From the NCBI RefSeq assembly GCF_044466355.1, contig NZ_JBITMQ010000014.1, forward strand, positions 124,001-188,000: DNA of 64,000 bases, read 5' to 3'. Shown here piece after piece: positions 59,381 through 64,000 of the stretch (position 1 is its first letter; the number at the start of each line of letters is the position of its first letter). The notes under the pieces are model-generated. The model saw only the letters and a list, made by a program, of their open reading frames with translations. It had not been told where the DNA came from and ran no database searches. Made by a program: the position numbers and the translations under genes. This stretch comes from Actinophytocola sp044466355 (GTDB taxonomy: Bacteria > Actinomycetota > Actinomycetes > Mycobacteriales > Pseudonocardiaceae).

Positions 59381-60508
59381 TCAGGCCGGGGACACCGACA
59401 GCATGCGGCCCGCGAGCCCGCGTGCCCTCGTCGACAGCTTCGCCGCGATTCGCGTCAGTTCCTGCGCTGCCGCCGAGTCCGGCACCGACGTCACGATCGG
59501 CTTGCCGTCGTCGCCCGCCTCGCGCAGGCGCGGGTCCAGCGGGACCTGGCCGAGCAGGGGGACGTCCGCGCCGACCGTCTTCGTCAGCGACGTCGCCACC
59601 GTCTGCCCGCCGCCCGAGCCGAACGGCTCCATGCGCGAACCGTCCGGCAGCTCCAGCCACGACATGTTCTCAATCACACCCGCGATCCGCTGCCGCGTCT
59701 GCATGGCGATCGCGCCCGCGCGCTCGGCGACCTCGGCCGCCGCCTGCTGCGGGGTGGTGACGACGAGCAACTCGGCGTTCGGCAGCAGCTGGGCCACTGA
59801 GATCGCGATGTCGCCGGTGCCCGGCGGCAGGTCGAGCAGCAGCACGTCCAGGTCACCCCAGAACACGTCGGCCAGGAACTGCTGCAGCGCGCGGTGCAGC
59901 ATCGGGCCGCGCCACACGACCGGGGTGTTGCCGGGGGTGAACATGGCGATCGAGATGACCTTCACACCGTTCGCCGCGGGCGGGAGGATCATCTTCTCGA
60001 CACGGGTCGGCTTGCCGTCGGCGCCTAGCATGCGGGGCACGGAGTGGCCGTAGATGTCGGCGTCGACGATGCCGACCGACAGGCCGCGCTCGGCCATCGC
60101 GACCGCGAGGTTCACCGTCAGGCTCGACTTGCCGACGCCGCCCTTGCCGGACGCCACGCAGTACACGCGGGTCATCGAGCCGGGCTCGGCGAACGGGATC
60201 TTCGGCTCCTCGGAGCTGCCGCGCAGCTTCTGCCGCAGCTCGGTGCGCTGCTGGTCGGACATGACGTCCATGTCGACGGTGACGTGCCGCACGCCGTCGA
60301 CGGCGGACACCGCGTTCGTCACGTCCTCGGTGATCTTGTTGCGCAGCGGACAGCCGGACACCGTCAGGTAGATCCCCACCTGCACGGTGCCCTCGTCGCC
60401 GATCGACACGTTCTTGACCATGCCCAGGTCGGTGATCGGCTTGTGGATTTCCGGATCCTGCACGGTGGCGAGCGCGGCGCGCACGGCCTCGACGTCTGGA
60501 GTGGTCAC
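59381..60508 (-). CDS. mrp: Mrp/NBP35-family P-loop ATPase (iron-sulfur carrier-like)
   Basis: 375 residues. The N-terminal MIP18-like domain (ATVQDPEIHKPITDLGMVKN, YLTVSGCPLRNKI) is followed by the deviant Walker A CVASGKGGVGKSSLTVNLAV, DADIYGHSVPRMLG and LLLDLPPGTGDIAISV. The family carries Fe-S clusters using ATP. The CxxC pair usually found in the later NMS...C region is replaced by ENMSWLELPDGSRM, with no Cys. It is divergent from marR (37-bp gap). Confidence 0.93.
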   Translation of the reverse strand: MTTPDVEAVRAALATVQDPEIHKPITDLGMVKNVSIGDEGTVQVGIYLTVSGCPLRNKITEDVTNAVSAVDGVRHVTVDMDVMSDQQRTELRQKLRGSSEEPKIPFAEPGSMTRVYCVASGKGGVGKSSLTVNLAVAMAERGLSVGIVDADIYGHSVPRMLGADGKPTRVEKMILPPAANGVKVISIAMFTPGNTPVVWRGPMLHRALQQFLADVFWGDLDVLLLDLPPGTGDIAISVAQLLPNAELLVVTTPQQAAAEVAERAGAIAMQTRQRIAGVIENMSWLELPDGSRMEPFGSGGGQTVATSLTKTVGADVPLLGQVPLDPRLREAGDDGKPIVTSVPDSAAAQELTRIAAKLSTRARGLAGRMLSVSPA

Positions 60509-60545
60509 GCGACCATGCTACGGGCCGTTCCGTAACATCGTCTTC

Positions 60546-60998
60546 GTGCCGGAGCCCGCGGTGACCCGGATGCCCACCGGGAAAGAGCTGGACACGTGGC
60601 GATCCTTCCTGCGTGCCCACGCACGGCTGAGCCGCGTGCTCGAAGCGGAGCTGGTGGCGGAGCACCCGATCACGCTCGGCGGCTACGACGTGCTGGTTCA
60701 GCTCGCGGAGGCTCCCGGCCGCAGATTGCGGATGGCCGAACTGGCCGACGCGGTGCTGCTGTCCCGGTCCGGTGTGACCCGGCTGGTGGACCGGCTCGAG
60801 GTCGCGGGCATGGTCACCCGCGAACGCTTCGACGGTGACGGACGCGGCATCGTGGCGGTTCTCACCACGAAGGGCATCGACACCCTCCGGGCCGCGGCGC
60901 GGACGCATCTGGCCGGCGTGGTCCGGCACTTCGTGGAGCACCTGAGCGCTGACGAACTGACCACGTTCGGCGCCCTCTGCTCACGCATGCTCGACTAG
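60546..60998 (+). CDS. MarR-family transcriptional regulator
   Basis: 150 residues from GTG 60546 (VTRMPTGKEL just downstream is an alternative). The winged helix has LGGYDVLVQLAEAPGRRLRM, AELADAVLLSRSGVTRLVDR and LEVAGMVTRERFDGDGRG, flanked by dimerization helices. The ligand is unknown. It is divergent from mrp. A composite repeat starts at the very next base after its TAG. Confidence 0.9.
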   Translation: MPEPAVTRMPTGKELDTWRSFLRAHARLSRVLEAELVAEHPITLGGYDVLVQLAEAPGRRLRMAELADAVLLSRSGVTRLVDRLEVAGMVTRERFDGDGRGIVAVLTTKGIDTLRAAARTHLAGVVRHFVEHLSADELTTFGALCSRMLD

Positions 60999-61160
60999 TT
61001 GTCCACAGGTCACCCGGTTGTCCACAGTCGACCGCTCGCGCCCTGGTTCTGTCGGTGGGTACCGGTAGACTGGCATGGCGGGTGGCCCCCGGGATCGGGT
61101 GGGGGTCGAGGTGACGTACCGGGGGCCGGTCGGATTCCGCGTTTTCGCAGGTCAGCGGCT
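60999..61160 (+). repeat. Composite intergenic repeat, type A (copy A4)
   Basis: TTGTCCACA at 60999 and 61018, 22 bases, CTGTCGGTG at 61049-61057, eight bases, TAGACT at 61066-61071, GGCATGGCGGGTGGCCCCC, GGGTGGGGGT, ending GTTTTCGCAGGTCAGCGGC. It starts zero bases after the marR stop and nearly reaches the convergent DUF1003 stop at 61183. Confidence 0.88.
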
Positions 61161-61182
61161 TGATTGCCAGGGGTGTCCCGGG

Positions 61183-61710
61183 TCAGGTCTCCGCCCAGCG
61201 GGGGTCCTCGCGCAGGGTCTCCGCCGTTGGACGCGACTTGCGGGGCTTGACGTTCAGGTCGGTACGCAGCCGCTCCAGCTCACTGCGCAGGTAGTCGCGG
61301 GTCGCGACCTCACCGACCGCCAACCGCAGCGCCGCGAGCTCACGGGCCAGGAACTCCGTGTCCTCCTTCGTGCGGGCGGCCCGCGCCCGGTCCTCCTCCA
61401 GCGACACGCGGTCCCGGTTGTCCTGGCGGTTCTGCGCCAGCAGGATCAGCGGCGCGGCGTACGCGGCCTGCGTGGAAAACGCCAGGTTGAGCAGGATGAA
61501 CGGGTACGGGTCCCAGCGCAGCGACACCGCAGCCAGGTTCAGCGCGATCCACACGATCACGATCAGCGTCTGCCAGAACAGGAACTTGCCCGTCCCCAGG
61601 AACCTGGCCAGGCGTTCCGACAGCCTGCCGAACGCCTCCGGGTCGATGGACACCCGGAAACCGGGGCGGCGGGGCTGGTCCAGCCGTCGGCGGGAAAGCA
61701 GGTCAGGCAT
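61183..61710 (-). CDS. DUF1003 membrane protein
   Basis: 175 residues. LGTGKFLFWQTLIVIVWIAL and RWDPYPFILLNLAFSTQAAY with APLILLAQNRQDNRDR are the DUF1003 signature: two membrane helices and a conserved loop. The rest is a charged coiled coil (DRARAARTKEDTEFLARELA). Its function is unknown. It overlaps the CBS-domain gene by eight bases, as in the mycobacterial Rv1231c/Rv1232c pair. Confidence 0.92.
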   Translation of the reverse strand: MPDLLSRRRLDQPRRPGFRVSIDPEAFGRLSERLARFLGTGKFLFWQTLIVIVWIALNLAAVSLRWDPYPFILLNLAFSTQAAYAAPLILLAQNRQDNRDRVSLEEDRARAARTKEDTEFLARELAALRLAVGEVATRDYLRSELERLRTDLNVKPRKSRPTAETLREDPRWAET

Positions 61711-62968
61711 CCGCTGGCTCCTCGTTCGTGGACTCCCGCCACCCGGTGGGCAGCAGGTGATCCAGCACGTCGTCGACGGTCACCGCGCCCACCAGGTGTT
61801 CCGTGTCGTCCACGACCGGGGCGCACACCAGGTCGTACGTGGCGAAGTACCTGGTCACCTCGTTGAGCGTCGCCGACGGGGGCAGGCTCGCCAGTTCCGT
61901 GTCCACCGCGCTCGCCACCAGTTCACCGGGCGGTTCGCGCAGCAGCCGTTGCAGGTGGACACACCCGAGGTACCTGCCGGTCGGGGTGGCCGACGGTGGC
62001 CTGCACACGAACACCATGCTGGCCAGGGCCGGGGTGATGTCCGGGTTGCGGACCATCGCGAGCGCCTCGGCGATCGGGGCGTCCGGCAGCAGCACGATCG
62101 GCTCCGGTGTCATGAGGCCGCCCGCCGTGTTCGACGAGTACGCCAGCAGCCTGCGCACGGGATCCGACTCCTGGCGTTCCATCAGGCCCAGCAGCCGTGA
62201 CCGGTCCACGGCCGACAGCTCCGCCAGCAGGTCGGCGGCGTCGTCGGGGTCCATGGCCTCCAGGATGTCCGCCGCCCGTTCCTCGTCCAGGTGCGCCAGC
62301 AGGTCCTTCTGGTCCTGCTCCGGCAGCTCCTCGAACACATCCGCCAGCCGCTCGTCGTCGAGGCTGTCCGCCACCTCGTACCTGCGTTTCGCGGGCAGCT
62401 CACGCAGCGCCGCCGCCACGTCCGCGGCGCGCATGCCCTCGAACACGGTCAGCAGGTGCACCGCGCCCTGCGGTGCCGACGCGAGGTCCGTGACGCCCGG
62501 CGCGTCGATCTCCTCCCACCGCAGCACCTGGATGGGCCCCCGCCGGGACAGCCTGCCCGTGCGTTCGCGGATCGCGACGCGGGAGAGCACCCAGTCGCGG
62601 GTCCTGCTCGGTTCCATCGCGGCGTCCACCAGCACCGCGGGCCGTTCCGTGTCGACGATCAAGGCCCTGGCGTCCAGCAGCTGGCCCACCACCAGCACCT
62701 CGTTGGGGCGTTGGTGGAAGCGGCGCAGGTTCACCGACCCCGTGGCGAGCGTCACCGCGTTCGCGTCGATCGAGGTCACGCGCAGCATCGGCACGAAGAT
62801 CCGGCGGCGGGTCGCCAGCTCCACGACCGCGCCGAGGACGCGGGGTGGTTCGCGGTCGGTGCGCAGCACCGCCACCACGTCCCGGATCTTGCCGATGGAC
62901 TCGCCGTCCGGCCCGTACACCGGCAGTCCGACGAGCTGTGCGACGAAGACCCTGCTCACGGCACCCAC
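61703..62968 (-). CDS. PRC-barrel, MgtE-N and CBS domain protein
   Basis: 421 residues. N-terminal PRC-barrel-like domain (FVAQLVGLPVYGPDGESIGK), then MgtE-like helical repeats (ELPEQDQKDLLAHLDEERAA, DILEAMDPDDAADLLAELSA) and a CBS pair (SNTAGGLMTPEPIVLLPDAP, ATYDLVCAPVVDDTEHLVGA). It resembles the cytoplasmic part of an MgtE magnesium channel without the membrane part; the adjacent DUF1003 membrane protein may supply it. It probably senses Mg or nucleotides. GTG 62956 is an alternative start. Confidence 0.9.
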   Translation of the reverse strand: MGAVSRVFVAQLVGLPVYGPDGESIGKIRDVVAVLRTDREPPRVLGAVVELATRRRIFVPMLRVTSIDANAVTLATGSVNLRRFHQRPNEVLVVGQLLDARALIVDTERPAVLVDAAMEPSRTRDWVLSRVAIRERTGRLSRRGPIQVLRWEEIDAPGVTDLASAPQGAVHLLTVFEGMRAADVAAALRELPAKRRYEVADSLDDERLADVFEELPEQDQKDLLAHLDEERAADILEAMDPDDAADLLAELSAVDRSRLLGLMERQESDPVRRLLAYSSNTAGGLMTPEPIVLLPDAPIAEALAMVRNPDITPALASMVFVCRPPSATPTGRYLGCVHLQRLLREPPGELVASAVDTELASLPPSATLNEVTRYFATYDLVCAPVVDDTEHLVGAVTVDDVLDHLLPTGWRESTNEEPADA

Positions 62969-62987
62969 GCGCGCAAGGCTATCCGGT

Positions 62988-64000
62988 CTACCCGGCGGTG
63001 AGCTTGTCGACGAACGCCGGGTCGAGCACCTCGGTCAGCTCGTCGTAGGGCATGTCGACGGTCGGGACACCGCATGCGTTGGCGCGGCCGAGCCGCGGGA
63101 GGAACACGGTGAACGACGCGTGGTCGCGGGTGAACGCGACCTGCACCTCGCGGCCGAGGTTCTCCTCGGTCAGGTCTATCCGGGCGTCGCCGGTCGCGAT
63201 GTCCGGGCACTGCGGGAGCGACTCCTGTGCCAGCAACAGGTCGGCGAGATGGCCCGCCGCGTCCGGCCGGAAGATCTCGTCCGTGGTCACCGCCTTGCCG
63301 GTGCGCACGTCCACCGTCACGGTGTCGTAGTCCTGCCACGTGGCCGAGCTGGTCGTCATCAGGCCGGTGTCCGGCAGGTTGGCGTAGCGCACGGACACGT
63401 AGTCGGTGCCCTGCATCAGCACGGTCGCCTCGACGTCGACGTCCACCTGCGCGTCCCACCGCTCGTCCCCCGCGTCCCGCAGGGTCGAGCGCAGCCCCTC
63501 GATGTTGTCGCGCACCTCGCGGATCTGCGCGTCGGCCGGGGCACGCAGCGCCGCGTTCACGGCGTCCGCGTTCGGCGTCCCGGACACCTGCACGATCTGC
63601 GTGGACGTGTCCAGGTTGACCGGGTAGCTCGCCTGCTCGGTCCGGACGCTCACCGCGAACGGCTCGGCGGCCGGGGGATCGTCGCCGGTCGTGTTGACCA
63701 CGATCACCGTCGCGCCCACGACCACCGCGGCGCCGACGACCGCTGCGGCGACCTTCGCGGCCACCGCACCCGTGGCCGCCTTCGCGGCGACCGCCGAGCC
63801 CGCCGCCCCGCCGGCCGCGGCCACCGACCCGCCGCCGCTGAGCACACCTGTGGACGACACCAGCCATGCCATCGGCGACGCCGCCAGCAACGTGCCCGCG
63901 TACCCGGCGAGCCGCTGCCAGCCCTTCGACTCCCAGTTCTTGCCGTACCCGGCGACCGCCGCCGCCTCCAGTTCCTTCACGAACGCGGCCGCGCTCCCCG
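62988..64000 (-). CDS. DUF3298/RsiV-like protein, probably 5'-truncated by the window edge
   Basis: The open frame continues beyond a possible GTG at 63980 to the right edge (SAAAF before VKELEAAAVAGYGKNWESKG), so the start is probably outside. An Ala/Gly/Val-rich stretch with one or two membrane helices (AAAVVGAAVVVGATVIVVN, ending near 97 if GTG 63980 is used) leads to an outer domain of about 230 residues: YVSVRYANLPDTGLMTTSSA, TWQDYDTVTVDVRTGKAVTT and FTRDHASFTVFLPRLGRANA, which resembles DUF3298 of anti-sigma RsiV. The Ala-rich N-part is also typical of ECF sigma factor extensions. Two Cys remain in the domain. Confidence 0.6.
   Translation of the reverse strand, partial: GSAAAFVKELEAAAVAGYGKNWESKGWQRLAGYAGTLLAASPMAWLVSSTGVLSGGGSVAAAGGAAGSAVAAKAATGAVAAKVAAAVVGAAVVVGATVIVVNTTGDDPPAAEPFAVSVRTEQASYPVNLDTSTQIVQVSGTPNADAVNAALRAPADAQIREVRDNIEGLRSTLRDAGDERWDAQVDVDVEATVLMQGTDYVSVRYANLPDTGLMTTSSATWQDYDTVTVDVRTGKAVTTDEIFRPDAAGHLADLLLAQESLPQCPDIATGDARIDLTEENLGREVQVAFTRDHASFTVFLPRLGRANACGVPTVDMPYDELTEVLDPAFVDKLTAG

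Overview
The window is high-GC actinomycete DNA. Start codons are often GTG or TTG, and ATGA/GTGA overlaps and divergent or convergent gene pairs are frequent. Several blocks match mycobacterial gene order as I remember it: xseB-xseA-lipid droplet protein-ispH-DUF6542, DUF3117, glgA/glgC, and O-methyltransferase/sigE-rseA-htrA-tatB/mrp with the DUF1003 and CBS proteins. Together with LolA-like, PL7 lyase and frc-type sugar genes this suggests a free-living member of Pseudonocardiales (Lentzea/Saccharothrix/Actinosynnema-like). That placement is inference. A 10-base N run at 16212-16221 shows the source is a scaffolded assembly.

Layout, left to right. 1-4666: two family-5 peptide-binding lipoproteins and typA, with a 172-bp near-palindrome between typA and the second lipoprotein gene. 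4757-6143: an iron-box-like site, a tiny Cys/Lys-rich protein, and trpS behind a Trp attenuator, closed by a perfect hairpin. 6148-12030: Nudix hydrolase, a two-component system, and a divergent LolA-like protein with an ABC exporter. 11992-15705: thiamine importer thiBPQ under a TPP riboswitch. 15759-20904: pterin dehydratase, PhoD, NIPSNAP, a DinB-type protein and ychF, with mirrored 22-bp repeat arrays and the assembly gap. 21113-27024: a large subtilase, an Ada-AlkA fusion and a CBM32-PL7 lyase. 27378-32802: a LacI-regulated frc-type sugar operon with two kinases. 32753-35898: an M15 peptidase and a second two-component system with a lipoprotein. 35905-42326: sbcDC, a methyltransferase and rmuC. 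42475-47069: DUF6542, ispH, a lipid droplet protein, xseAB. 47200-54632: enoyl-CoA hydratase/PaaX, DUF3117, leucyl aminopeptidase, GtrA, GNAT, glgA/glgC. 54912-64000: the sigE envelope-stress locus, mrp, marR, DUF1003, a CBS protein and a partial DUF3298-like protein.

Two regulatory themes cross the window. First, a promoter-like motif (TTGTCGGTG, 8 bases, TAnnnT) matches the RecA-independent DNA-damage (PafBC-type) promoter described in mycobacteria. It precedes sbcDC and rmuC, and it recurs about eleven times inside a dispersed intergenic repeat. In most of those copies a TTGTCCACA (DnaA-box-like) sequence lies 21-23 bases upstream, often as a pair spaced 19 bp, and a GC-rich stem-loop follows. 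Several copies start 0-2 bases after a stop codon and fill the gap between convergent genes. This repeat is the best candidate here for something undescribed.

Second, TCTCAG direct repeats at 11-bp spacing lie between the first two-component system and its divergent LolA/ABC operon, and again upstream of sigE. This suggests one response regulator ties both loci into an envelope-stress circuit. No tRNA, rRNA, CRISPR array or transposase gene was seen.
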